Of a stretch of DNA of 64,000 nt, positions 48,397 through 59,500 are shown piece after piece. This stretch comes from Antedon mediterranea. Its lineage: Eukaryota; Echinodermata; Crinoidea; Comatulida; Antedonidae. Both the position numbers and the translations under genes were made by a program. How positions within the stretch are numbered: the first letter of the stretch is position 1; every line of letters starts with the position of its first letter. The notes under the pieces were generated by a model that was not told the DNA's origin, ran no database searches, and saw only the letters and a program-made list of their open reading frames with translations. The stretch covers positions 1,493,001 to 1,557,000 of the forward strand of contig NC_092675.1 in the NCBI RefSeq assembly GCF_964355755.1. The letters are read 5' to 3'.

Positions 48397-48594
48397 AGTC
48401 GCCCCATCGCAAAGTCGCCCCATACAAAGTCGCCCAATACAAAGTCGCCCCATCGCAAAGTCGCCCCAAAACAAAGTTGCCCCGGCACAGTCGCCCCATT
48501 ACAAAGTCGCCCCATCGCAAAGTCGCCCCAACGCAAAGTCGCCCCATCGCAAAGTCGCCCCAACGCAAAGTCGCCCCATCGCAAAGTCGCCCAC
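48397..48594 (+). repeat. Left arm 16-bp repeat array
   Basis: Tandem AAGTCGCCCCATCGCA units with substitutions in the CATCGC part (CATACA, CAAAAC, CAACGC). Both strands stay open in several frames purely because of the repeat. Confidence 0.95.
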
Positions 48595-50317
48595 GGTTTT
48601 ATTTCGGAAGTGCCGCCGCTAGTAGTACGCTGTTTTAATCATATAGCGGTTGCGTTTGATATCGATTGCGTTGTTACTTTGGTCGCGCTAAATGTCGTAT
48701 ACATTATAATGTTTATCCTATTATATACATAATTTGTGTTTTAATTTTTATTTTAAAGGTTATAATGGAGTGATGTGCTTTTTAAAAATCATTAAAAAAT
48801 AGTCCCTTGTTTGAAAGTTCTAAAAAGATTTCGAAAAGATTATCCCTGATTTATAGTTTCGAAAATGTTAATTTAATATGATTTTAAAATTAGTTACCAG
48901 AGCCACAATTACGAATCTTTCTTCAACCTACGTGGATACCAGCTCATTTTTTTAGGATAATATAATAAGTGTATAAATAGTAGGCCTTCGTATATTTACA
49001 GTAGTTAAAACAATAACAGCGTTGTAAGACAATATGTTATATAGGCTACTTATTGATCATTTTGCATTTATTGACAAGTGTCTATAGTTATTTAATTTTA
49101 ATTATGACTTTTCAAAATGAAGAAATAAAAAAAGGGGATTTCTTCGCCGATATGATCGTTTTGCACATGCAGGTATTTTAGTAAAATTAAAACGCTACAT
49201 TTTGACCATGGAAAAACCATCGTACAGATGATTATCGTGTGCATGTTTTTTAAAAAGGGGAATCCCCGACGGGCAGCAGAATTAAAGACGTAGCAGCTGT
49301 GAGAAGGAAACAGATACCAGAAGGAGCAGCTCCGATTGGTTTCAGAGAATGTTTCAGATTGCAAGTCGCTTTTTATTCAACAGCAGAAAGATCATTTTAC
49401 TGAAGAAATTCTTTTCAACCCTTTTGGTTATAGAACATTCTAATTATCATGCCTAATAAATATCCTCATATCGGGTGTTTATTTAATTTTAATAAACAAG
49501 ACAGTGAAGAGGCACGGAATAATACGTACACGGACGTACGACGAATACACACATGCACGTCATCATTTACGACATAATATAGTGGCGATATGATGCAATT
49601 TTATAATGGATATAATGATGGGATTGCATTTCCAGGCTTATAATCAATGTTCATTGTAATACTATGTATATAATAGTAAACTGAATGTTTATAAACAAAT
49701 TGTTTTACCTAATTTGTTGCATATAAAAAATAAAAGACACAGACGTAGCCTACGTTCCCTATAAAATATTTCACATTTGAATTTATGTACTGTTAAATGA
49801 CATTATGCTGAATAATAGGCTTACTATAATCTTAAACTATGTTTACAAATTGTCATTTTTAAGGCACACATCTTTCTCTCATCATAGACCTCAGTGTAAA
49901 ATAAAAACAAAAATCAATTATTAATATAGGCCTAATAATAATAAATATTCATCGACCAAAGTAAAAATAATCTAGATCGTATAACATCATTTTATCGCGA
50001 CCAAAATTAAACGCCACCGATTTCGAACGCGACTGATATCATCGTAAAACTCCGACGGGGTTTCCCCATCTTCAGATGGTGCGTTGTAGTGTGACAACGG
50101 CGGAGTAATTACGGGGGTTTCCCTCTGGTGAGAGCTAGCACGTTAGTGCGACCGCGGAGTGATTAGTTGGGGGCTTCCTCTCTGATGATTGGGGAGCGTG
50201 CCGATCGTGTGACCTGAGACTACATGGAGGGGCTTCCCCTTTTATGCCTACACGTTCCGTGTTATTTTGTGTATCATTGCGACATTTTACGCACTTTTAA
50301 ACTATTTTTTAACGTTT

Positions 50318-50515
50318 TGGGGCGACTTTGCGATGGGGCGACTTTGTGTTGGGGCGACTTTGCGATGGGGCGACTTTGCGTTGGGGCGACTTTGCGATGG
50401 GGCGACTTTGAAATGGGGCGACTGTGTCAGGGCGACTTTGTTTTGGGGCGACTTTGCGATGGGGCGACTGTGTATGGGGCGACTTTGTATGGGGCGACTT
50501 TGCAATGGGGCGACT
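50318..50515 (-). repeat. Right arm 16-bp repeat array
   Basis: The complement of the left array: GGGGCGACTTTGCGAT units in tandem. Unit order is not a perfect mirror of the left arm, which suggests the arms change copy number independently. Confidence 0.95.
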
Positions 50516-50839
50516 TGACTAGCATCCCACTGAATATATGCGAGTTGACAAAATTGCGATCTCAGACGATTTTATTTGTCCAACCATTAAGCTATACAAT
50601 TAAAATGTAGCTCCATGGTCTAACTACATTTATATTATTGAATTTCATAAAAGATACATTATAAAAAATAATTAAAAAGTGCAGAAAAAAAACCATAAAA
50701 ACAGCTCACCTACAAAGCCATCCATAAACAATCATCGCAATATATTTCATCACTCATTTTCTTCCAGACAACTTGCAGAAATCTTCGTCATTCATCCATA
50801 TCTTCGCCTCGACTATTCCCACCAAGAATATGCAGACAT

Positions 50840-51012
50840 ACTTTTGCTGACCGGTCATTCACTTTCACAGCTTATCCTTATGGATTAAATACTCTTCCAC
50901 AATCAATCAAGAATGCCAATTCTTATTGACATCTTCAAACAATTGCTGAAAACCCATCTCTTTCGCATAGCATATGAAATGACGTTATTTCCACCTTGTT
51001 TCAAGCCTTGTG
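50840..51012 (+). pseudogene. Non-LTR retrotransposon ORF2 C-terminal relic
   Basis: Broken reading of the typical end of a LINE reverse transcriptase ORF: after a Ser-rich stretch comes a decayed W-N-x-LPQSI-x-NAN block (50881-50925), then, one frame over, IDIFKQLLKTHLF (50928-50966). At least one frameshift and a damaged Trp codon are present. It lies between the foldback element and the POLR3D 3' end. Confidence 0.6.
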
Positions 51013-51387
51013 GTCGTAGAAGGAAATTATTATATCCCCTAGAGAGGGTGGGGGGAGCATTTGTCCTTCAATATACTGTGTTTTTTTCCTGCATAGGTAT
51101 TGACCATTTAATAGTGTAACACATGTAGACTTATGGGTTATACCATGGTCATAGTGATCTATACATTTAAAGTTATTATGATTACGTTTTATACATTTTC
51201 AATGTAAAAAACTGTCAAAATACTGATTAGGGAGATCAGTTAAGAGAGTCAATTAGTAGATTGGTACTGGAATAATATGATTTATTGAGTTACTGACAAA
51301 AATGGCTCAATAATTTATTCATTAACTTTGACACGTACAATAAAAAATACAAAAAGTTAATTTATATAAGTGAAATTTATTCTGTTT

Positions 51388-54300
51388 CTAAGTTCCAAGT
51401 GAGAGTAAATTTTCAAAATCAGGAGAGCAAACTATTCGATGTTTAACTTTTCCTAAACAGTTCATATTTCCTGTTTTATCTTCATTTAAATGTGTTGCGA
51501 CCAAGTTCTAAAATAAAAGAAAATAAAAAACAATTAGTCAACAGGATTGTTTAAGAATAGTTTAAGAACCGAAATGATTTTGTACTTTATTTCAAAACCC
51601 AAACCAACAGCAAAAAAAAAACACAAGTTATTGTAAATCATAATCTACTGATCAACAGTGATTGATAGAATATTATATGTCACTGCTTTGCATCCTAGTG
51701 GAAACCAATCCTAAGCCAACATGACTGTTATATATTTCCACCTTCTGTTGCTAAGCTCATATTTGCTACATGTTGCAGAGGCTCCACAAGACTGTGCCTT
51801 GTGAGGGGCCTCTGGATGAAATTTTGAATAAAAAAAAAAGTTTACAATCATTCAATTAGCAAGAAATGCGAATTCTTAAAAAAAATTAATTTCAAAACTA
51901 GATACCTGCAAAAATGCACTTGGCATTCCCATTGAGACGTCCAGACTCACGTTCCCTAGCAACAGTCTGGTTCGTCCAGATTTCAAAACTTGAAGTTTCC
52001 CTATAAATCCTTCTGGAAGATGTTTTAGATGGCAGTTGTTGTCTTGCTTGCCTTGCATTGGCTTTAGAGAAAGTAATAATAATAACACTTTATTTTTACA
52101 CAGAGCATAGAGACTATTTTGAGATATACAAATTTAAAACCATTAACCATTAAATAACTATACCTAATAAATTACAACTGTTACATGACTCCACAAAACA
52201 TCCTAGCATTAAAGATGTATTGTTTCCCAAAAACATGAAAAATGAAGATTAATACAAAAAAAATACTTTAAATATGGCATTTTGCAGCTTTAATAAAGTT
52301 AATCACTTCCGTAGAAAAAATTTCAATTTTACTTGTAAAAAGACAATTGAACTATTTTTTGCTTTAAATTACAGTTTTTTCAGGAAAACTTTTTTTGTTT
52401 CGATCCAATTTTTGGTCAAAGTGAATAACTGATTAAAATGGAATATTCAACAAAAACAAATATTTTTTCAGGGGGGGGGGGAGCAATATATCTTTAAAAA
52501 TAGTAATAATGATATTTTAAAATTAAAGGTTATTTGGCATTTTGACAGTGCAGAACAGGCCAATAGACATACAGAACTATTCATTTATTTCTGTCTTTTC
52601 AGAGTACTGTTCTGATTTTAAAAGCACATACAGAAATACTGACACATTATACAGCGAAAACAAGGTACAAAAACCAAAAAAGAATTGATTTTATTGTTTT
52701 TTTTTTTTAATTGTGTAAAGACAACACAAATATATTTAGTATGATGTACTGATTAGATTTAATAGTTAGTAGGATCAACACAAACCAAAACCACTATCTC
52801 ACCTCTTCAACGCGACTAGTTTCTCCTTCTTTTTTGACATGAACTTTGCCTATCTCTGATTCTGCACTTCCAGGGAGTGAGTCCGGAAGTTGGAAGAACA
52901 CTAATTCTCCCTCCAGTTGTTTAGTATTTGAAAATAACGACCCTGTTGTAACCCCAACCTCAGATTTGTCTCTAAATTTGTGTGTTTTTGTTGCTGGTTC
53001 AGATGTGCTTGTTTCAATTCCTTCCATAGCATCAAATTCAACATCTTCTTTTTCTTTTTTTATTACTGTTGTTGAAACAGAAAAATTATATTTTCACCAT
53101 CAACAACCAATAATATTGACACATGTGTTATGTTTATCCATGGTCCTACATGGTTCTGAGAATTAATGTAGGATAATACATTATTTATATACAATGCCTA
53201 CTTGCTATAATAAAGAAATCAGATATGCAGGGGTAGTTGCAGAAGTTATCACACCAATAATGATCTAAAAAAGATCTCACCTATATCAACATCCATCTGT
53301 TCTTGTTGATTATTCTCTTCTGTTTTAACTTCTTTTTTAATTGTTTTTTTCTTTTGTTTCAGTGGGAGTAGAATTGGGTTGTATGATGAATTTTCACCCT
53401 CATCAACTAAATCATCAATAAACTAAAAGAAATAAGGTAAAGTATGGTAGTTATAAAAATTTTTAAAAGCTTATTATCACAAACATAAACTTTAAAAAAT
53501 ACTAATATATAAACAGAATATTGAAATTAATATTTTGTTATTATACTACATATCAAAATTATCTCAAAGCACAGGCCATGGGTCAACTGGTACAGACCCC
53601 TTCCCTGTCCAGCAAAGAAGTATGTGGTAGATAGAACACTAAGTTAAGTTCAACACATTTAAGATAGGACACTAAGTTAAGTTCAACACATTTAAGATAG
53701 GACACTAAGTTAAGTTCAACACATTTAAGATAGGACATTAAGTTAAGTTCAACACATTTAAGATAGAACACTAAGTTAAGTTCAACACATTTAAGATAGG
53801 ACACTAAGTTAAGTTCAACACATTTTGACAATGTTTGTTAGGCCTGATCCTATCCTAAAACAATTCTCTGAGATCCACCACGCATGGGTCTATAAAGTAG
53901 ATATTGACATCAGAATGGCTGCTACAGTACATTTCTAGTTTTAACACTTACATCATCTCTCATAAGGTCTTTCATCATTTTAGCATCTGCTTCTGGATCT
54001 CTTTCTTTTTTTATGACTCTTCTTTGTGACAAACTACCCCCACCCCCACCCCCACCTCCTCCGCCGCCTCCCCCTACAAAGATAAACAATATTAATATCA
54101 TTATACATACATATTTGAAAATCAAAGATAAGGTGTAAATATTCTTGCCTACCAAGTCCAGGAATGTAAGTTCAAATCTGGCAATACTCCTAATAATTAT
54201 GAGAGTTACTAAAGTTTTAATATAGATTTTACTAAGTTTAATTAATTAAAAGCTTATCATATAGTGTTGTTTATACTGTGAAAGAGATACTTAGGCTCTG

Positions 54301-55977
54301 TCTACACTATCTTTATGTGAAAAAAAAATGTTATGTGCCCATACATATTACTACCGTATTTGAGCACATCACACATGTCAAACTAGTGTGATAGTGTGGA
54401 CAGAGCTTTAGACTAGAATAGTTTATACTGTTTGAAGGTTTATTTATGTACTGTTAGATAGGTATATGCTAACAGTTTTTTATTCAATTTTTTCAGTACT
54501 GGTTTAAAAAATGTACTACAAAATATTTACATGTTTTCTTTTCTGCATTAGCAGGTCCTTCCTCAAATATAGATGAGTGACTTTGAACTGCTTCCTGACG
54601 GAACCTTTCCCTGCTATGCTGCCTATCTTTGTTTCTTCTCTGATCCTTCTTGGATGAACGACCTTTTGATGAACTTTCTGTACTTTCTTTTGCAGCACTG
54701 TGATGATAAAACAAAGAGTTTTATATATAATTCACTACAGACTTCATTGTAACCATAGCTTAAAAAAATGATTCAACATGGGGATGGACCATGGAATATG
54801 GCTACAGTCAGATATGCCAGTTTGTTGAGCATATTTATCATTACATGTATTGTTTCCCTATATATTTTAGATCAATCTTATATATTTAAATGGCACTTGC
54901 AATGATGAATGGCTAGTGTTGCCCGAAAGCTTTGCAGATTTTTCTGTCTGTTTTACATTATTATTCTGATTTAGCTTTTTCCTTATTTTAAAATTGTATC
55001 TCGACTGAGATCCATCCACTGATTCTCACAGCATTGTCATTTTCAGTAATTTGGCTATGTATATATAAATGGCAACTATTTTGAGGAGTACCTGCCCTCT
55101 TGGCATCACTCAGTTTTTTGGTTCAATCACTATACGAGTGAATTAAGCAAGCTTATTGCGATAAAATGATGGAATAAGGTAAATTATTTTAGAATTTAGG
55201 GAAAACACATTACACAGCTCACAGTTGAATAACCCCTCCTCCTCTTTTTGCCGCTTCCTCTCCCCCTCCCTTTCCCTCTCTCCCTCCTTTTCCCACTCCC
55301 AAATCTGCCTCATTTTAATAATGGTATAAAACTAAAGTCTTACTCCTTATTTCTCTCTTTTCTTGATGGAATGTTTGGTTTGAATGTTTTCTGCAAGTAG
55401 AAATAAAACATATTATAATAACAAAAGATAATTTATGTATTCAATTGCACATTTTGTCACAACTTCATCAGGTTGTTATGCACTTGTTAATGGTATGACC
55501 CACTATACAACCTACAACCCCGGGAGAGGTGTGCGTCATTTGTCTGATGTGCGTCAAACATTATGTATACCATGACGCAACCCTGCGTCAAAAAAGTGAC
55601 TTACATTTACGTGACAATGACGTACCCATTTTAAAATCAGTGACGGACCTTTTGGGGAACAAGGACGCACCATGACTACACCCCTGTGTCATTCATTATT
55701 TGTAAATGGGTTTCGTATAGTGCATCATACAATGACAACTTCATTAAGTCCTGTTGAAATTCACTTAATTTAACTTACAAAGAAGCAAAATAATAACTTG
55801 ACAATAACAAATTATGACAGTTACCTTTTGAACACCACCAAGTGTTAAGTCTCGTTGAGGACGCAATGACGGCAAGCGAGCATTTGGAGTTACTTTACCA
55901 CGTCGACTGAGCAAACCTCTGGGTAGACTTGTTGAGGACGAGGCGGCACTATTGTTTTCTGGCGTTTGTTCACTCAT
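51388..55977 (-). CDS. POLR3D: DNA-directed RNA polymerase III subunit RPC4
   Basis: Nuclear Pol III-specific subunit that, with RPC5, forms the TFIIF-like subcomplex used in initiation and termination. Exons: 55825-55977, 55344-55390, 54531-54697, 53952-54073, 53281-53422, 52803-53065, 51906-52061 and 51388-51507; 389 aa against 398 in human. Conserved blocks are LPSLRPQRDLTLGGVQKKTF near the N-terminus, QSHSSIFEEGPA, FFQLPDSLPG, GKLQVLKSGRTRLLLGNVSL, and the C-terminal GKVKHRIVCSPDFENLL. The middle is Lys/Glu-rich and disordered, as in the family. Exon 4 begins with a run of 12 glycines not found in the human protein. The gene is divergent from PRIMPOL. Confidence 0.95.
51690..51838 (+). 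repeat. LINE-like 3' UTR in POLR3D intron 7
   Basis: GAGGCTCCACAAGACTGTG and CTTGTGAGGGGCCTC form a hairpin, followed by TGAATAAAAAAAAAAG. The arrangement is that of a non-LTR element 3' end with poly(A). Confidence 0.4.
52195..52480 (-). repeat. Dispersed repeat family E, copy 2
   Basis: Reverse orientation relative to 58725-58970: AAAGATGTATTGTTTCCC, ACATGAAAAATGAAGATTAA, TTAAATTACAGTTTTTTCAG and GATCCAATTTTTGGTCAAAG are all shared. The end CAATACATCTTTAA is common to the copies at 58970 and 60420, so it is a true element end. Confidence 0.65.
53633..53825. repeat. 33-bp minisatellite in POLR3D intron 4
   Basis: Six units of 33 bp containing ACTAAGTTAAGTTCAACACA, nearly identical. As 33 is a multiple of three, an open frame of repeated 11-residue peptides results on the minus strand; it is not coding. 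Confidence 0.95.
54037..54074 (-). other. Poly-glycine / G-quadruplex-like tract in POLR3D exon 4
   Basis: The coding strand has GGGGAGGCGGCGGAGGAGG followed by three GGGGGT units directly after the exon 4 acceptor. It encodes 12 glycines and contains four or more G-runs able to form a G-quadruplex in the transcript. Confidence 0.8.
54291..54410. mobile_element. MITE family A, copy 13
   Basis: Ends TTAGGCTCTGTCTACACTATC minus one base and ATAGTGTGGACAGAGCTTTA. The body is shortened (CTACCGTATTTGAGCACATC remains). In POLR3D intron 3. Confidence 0.75.
54905..55045 (+). repeat. Diverged copy of the 8008-8160 repeat
   Basis: GATGAATGGCTAGTGTTGCC, GAAAGCTTTGCAGATTTTTC, TGATTTAGCTTTTTCC and GTATCTCGACTGAGATCC follow the same order as the minus strand of 8008-8160. 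In POLR3D intron 2. Confidence 0.6.
55493..55730. mobile_element. MITE-like inverted repeat in POLR3D intron 1
   Basis: GTATGACCCACTATAC at the left and GTATAGTGCATCATAC at the right are near-complementary. The inside is rich in GACGCA/TGCGTC motifs in both orientations. A single copy is seen here. Confidence 0.45.
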
Positions 55978-56501
55978 TGTTTATAATTGTCTGCATTAAG
56001 TTAGAATCATCAGTCAATATTTCTGAAATATAATCAAATATGATACTCATTATTCAGCATGCTAAAATATATTCTTAAAAAGGTCGCCCTCTGTCTTTAC
56101 CATCTATTTACTACTCCACACTACTTACTAGGCCTACTACTAGGGCTAGGCCTACTACTACTAATACTAGCCTAGGCCTAGGTAGGCCTACTATACTCTA
56201 GGCTAGCTTCCAGACAGACCCAGTACACTGGACACTTGCGCCCACTTATTATTTCTATACTCACTAATTAATTTCATATATTATAGGCTATTATAATATT
56301 TTACTCATAGATGTAATAAAGCTTCGGCTATTCTTCTATTTGTATGATTTTACCATAAAATTGTTATAGCTCCCTCTATCGGTAGAGTATATGGGGTTGT
56401 TTTGTTTTTATAATAATTTCGCGCACTCATTCAAAACACAGATCGCGCGAATTGGGCCTATACTAGGGCCGGCTAGCTCCAGTCAAATAAAAAAAACAAA
56501 C
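55978..56501. promoter_or_regulatory. Bidirectional promoter between POLR3D and PRIMPOL
   Basis: 524 bp between divergent start codons. TTTCGCGC at 56417-56424 is an E2F-type site, and GATCGCGCGAAT follows at 56441. Both are within 90 bp of the PRIMPOL start. The POLR3D-proximal half is dominated by CTAGGCCTA palindromic repeats (56125-56215). Confidence 0.5.
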
Positions 56502-59500
56502 ATGAACAAACTCGAACAACCATCATTTGTTCGTGAAAAGAACGTATTACGTACTATTAACTCAATACGAGAAAGGTCTGTTATAAAATAACGATTTACC
56601 TAACTAGCCTAGGGCCTAGCTAGCTAGGAGGCTTAGTAGGCCTAGTGGGTTAACGGTTAGGCTAGGCCTTTTTTAGGCTAGCCTAGCTAGCTAGCTAGGC
56701 CTAGCTAGGCCTAGGCCTAGTATGCTAGGCTAGCCTAGGTCTTCTTGATCTAGACTTCCTACCATTATGATCCTCCTGGACGGTTCTAGCTAGGCTTAGG
56801 TAGAAGGGTAGACCTTTCATATAGGACCTAGGTTTGGCCAGTGGTAGTACTACTACTAGTAACTGTTATGCGCGATTTGAACGATTTGCGCAATTTGAAA
56901 TTGCGCAAAAAAATCCTTGCGCAATTTGAAATTGCGCAAATAATTCTTGCGCAATTTAAAATTGCGCAAGGATTTTTTTGCGCAATTTCAAATTGCGCAA
57001 TCAACTTGCGCAATTTCAAATTGCGCAAGAAAATCTTTGCGCAATTTTAAATTGCGCTGCACAATTTGTAAATTGCGCAAGATAGTTCTTGCGCAATATG
57101 ACACCTTTGCGCAATTTGAAAACGAACTGTAAATTTTCCCATACATGGCTATAGGCTAGGCCTAGGCAGAGGAGTTTAAAATTTAGTATTTTATTATATA
57201 AATAAGACCATTTCAATGAAGATAATGTTTAATACTCACTTTTTAAGTTTTTAATATTAGTTTAAGCTAGGCCATGTAACCTAGTCAGTATCAGTAGTCC
57301 AGACCCTAGCTAGGCTAGAGTAGTATAGCCGGCCGCCCGCGCCGCGCCCGCCTGGTGGAACACCACCGCTTCGTTTTCCTTCGTCGGTTCTTCGACGATA
57401 TGCTAACTTATAACAATATTTGCACTACTAAAATAAGGAAATGCGATATTTATCCTTATTTTTGAATCATTCTTAGAAATTACTATAAAAATATGGGTGT
57501 ACATAATTTCACAATCTGTCGAAAAACCTTGCGCAATTTGCAGATTACTTGCACAATTTAATACGTTGCTTGCGCAATTTGAAACACATGTTTCAATTCA
57601 AATTGCGCAAGGATTTTTTTTGCGCAATTTCAAATTGCGCAAATCGTTCAAATCGCGCATAACATAACTAGTAGACTGTACTACCTGCCTAGTCTAGTAG
57701 TAGGATAGTAAAAATTAGGAGGGGAGTCTACCCCCAGGCATAAGGCTATAAGCCTAGCTCGGCTGTGGATATAAATACTAGGCTAGTGAGTGTAGAGTAG
57801 TGTTCGTATTGAAACGTAAATAATAATATGTAATGGTTTATTTGTATTGTATAATATTCTAGTTTCTCAGTATAGGCCTACTAATGCTTTTTTTTTGCAG
57901 CCGACAAATTGAATGGCTACGAAGGTTGAAGAAGTTGCAAAAAGTTGAAGAAAACTTTAAACAGTTTCCTCTTTTACCAATATATAAACCTAGGTAATAT
58001 GTGAACGCCAATAAGATACAGCAAGTAAATATATAGATACTTAAATCAATCTTTTTTAATTGGATTCCTTTTAGTTCAGGAGTAGAAATGATATTCCATT
58101 TTGTTCATCTTTAACGTAAAGTTTATAAATAATATTTTTAGCAAACTAAATCAACATAATATCTTTCATCAAATCAACATTTATTTCTTCCACATAAAAT
58201 AAGATATCCTCATGATCAAAAATAATGAGTAATAAAAGCGATTTCAGAGATGATAAGGCATAAAATAGAAAAAAAGACATTGAAAAATTGTAATTTGAAG
58301 GAAGAGGGCAATTACTCAAAAAGTACAGCAGATGAAAAACAGAAATTCTAATAGTCAAATGACATTGTTTGCTATATTACTTTTGTGCTAAAAATCATCT
58401 TCAAAATAATGTTAGTTAAATTTAAATGATACATTATGACTACGTAGGTTAAAATTATACTAAAATATGTTTTAAATAATTAGACTTGTTGATCCAGCTC
58501 CTCATTGGATAACATTCTTCCGTCAGAAACAAGCTTTTCAATATGTTACAAGTCATCAAGAGGTTAGTCAATATTATGTCATTGTATTGAGATGTATGTG
58601 TCATAATATAATAGGTGCACCAATTGCAGGATGAGCATGTTCGTTTGGACCCAAAAATAAAAACTGGTCCTTTAAACTAAAAATAATTGTCGTTTTTGTC
58701 CATGATATGCATTATGATGTTCCTTAATTGTTATTGACTTTGACCAAAAATTTGATCGAAAAAACATTATTTACCTGAACGATTTGTAATTTAGAGCAAA
58801 AAAATTGTTTTTGGATTAAATTTAATCATTTGTTTTGTCTTTTTATAAGTGAAAACATAATTTGTTATGAGTTTTAACTTTATTAAAACAAAATGATCTA
58901 ATCTGATTTTATTAATCTTCATTTTTCATGTTTTTTGAGGAACAATACATCTTTAACCTTTAGCTATAACAACTGTTTTTCAGGATGTTCATGTTTTTGC
59001 GTACGAAATCGACAAAAATCTGTCAGAGAACAAGGGACAGCGAAAATACTGTGTGACGTCGTATTCTCAACTATGGCACGTTATTAAACATGCGGCAAAA
59101 GGTTGCCACGTTAGTTTCTATGAGGTCATTCCAGACGGAGCAACTTGCAAACTTTACTTTGATTTAGAATATAACAAGCAAGAAAACCCAGGGAATGATG
59201 GGAAACAAATGGTGAACACTCTTATTCAGGTTTGTATACCTGACAACTTTTTACAGTAGCTAATGCGCAAGACAATAATTTGAAATTTAATACAGTGTTG
59301 ATTCTTCCTTTTTCTTTGTCTTTTTCTTTCGGAACCTCTCATGATACTTAAAACAAATGGTGAACACTCTTATTCAGGTTTGTATACCTGACAACTTTTT
59401 ACAGTAGCTAATGCGCAAGACAATAATTTGAAATTTTATACAGCGTTGATTCTTCCTTCTTCTTTGTCTTTTTCTTTCGGGACCCCTCAGGATACTTGTT

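Larger units (their letters stand above)
48385..50527. mobile_element. Foldback (TU/FB-like) transposon, 2.14 kb
   Basis: The left arm (48385-48594) and right arm (50318-50527) are inverted copies of each other, each built of about a dozen 16-bp direct repeats (CGCCCCATCGCAAAGT and variants). Outer ends are GGGATCCAGTCAAG and the complement of GGATGCTAGTCAAG. CACTGAAT occurs directly outside both ends (48377-48384 and 50528-50535), an 8-bp target duplication. The interior (48595-50317) is mostly AT-rich with no recognisable transposase. Near its right arm three degenerate units of about 58 bp (CGGAGT, GGGG-TTTCCC, GTGCGAC, 50050-50235) form an inner domain. Arms of short tandem repeats with 8-bp duplications match sea urchin TU elements in design (established family); sequence identity to TU was not tested. 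Confidence 0.9.

Noticed and set aside
48397-48594. Regular repeats that could suggest a CRISPR array or a repetitive protein (several open frames on both strands)
   Set aside because: Units are 16 bp directly adjacent with no unique spacers, and an inverted counterpart lies at 50318-50515; this is a transposon arm.
49098-49364. 88-codon minus-strand frame inside the foldback element considered as a transposase remnant
   Set aside because: No DDE-type or zinc-finger motifs could be seen, and it is too short.
50302-50505. Minus-strand open frame in the right arm of the foldback element
   Set aside because: Direct translation of the 16-bp repeat array.
53583-53831. Open frame of 11-residue repeats on the minus strand in POLR3D intron 4
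   Set aside because: Translation of a 33-bp minisatellite; POLR3D exons on both sides join without it.
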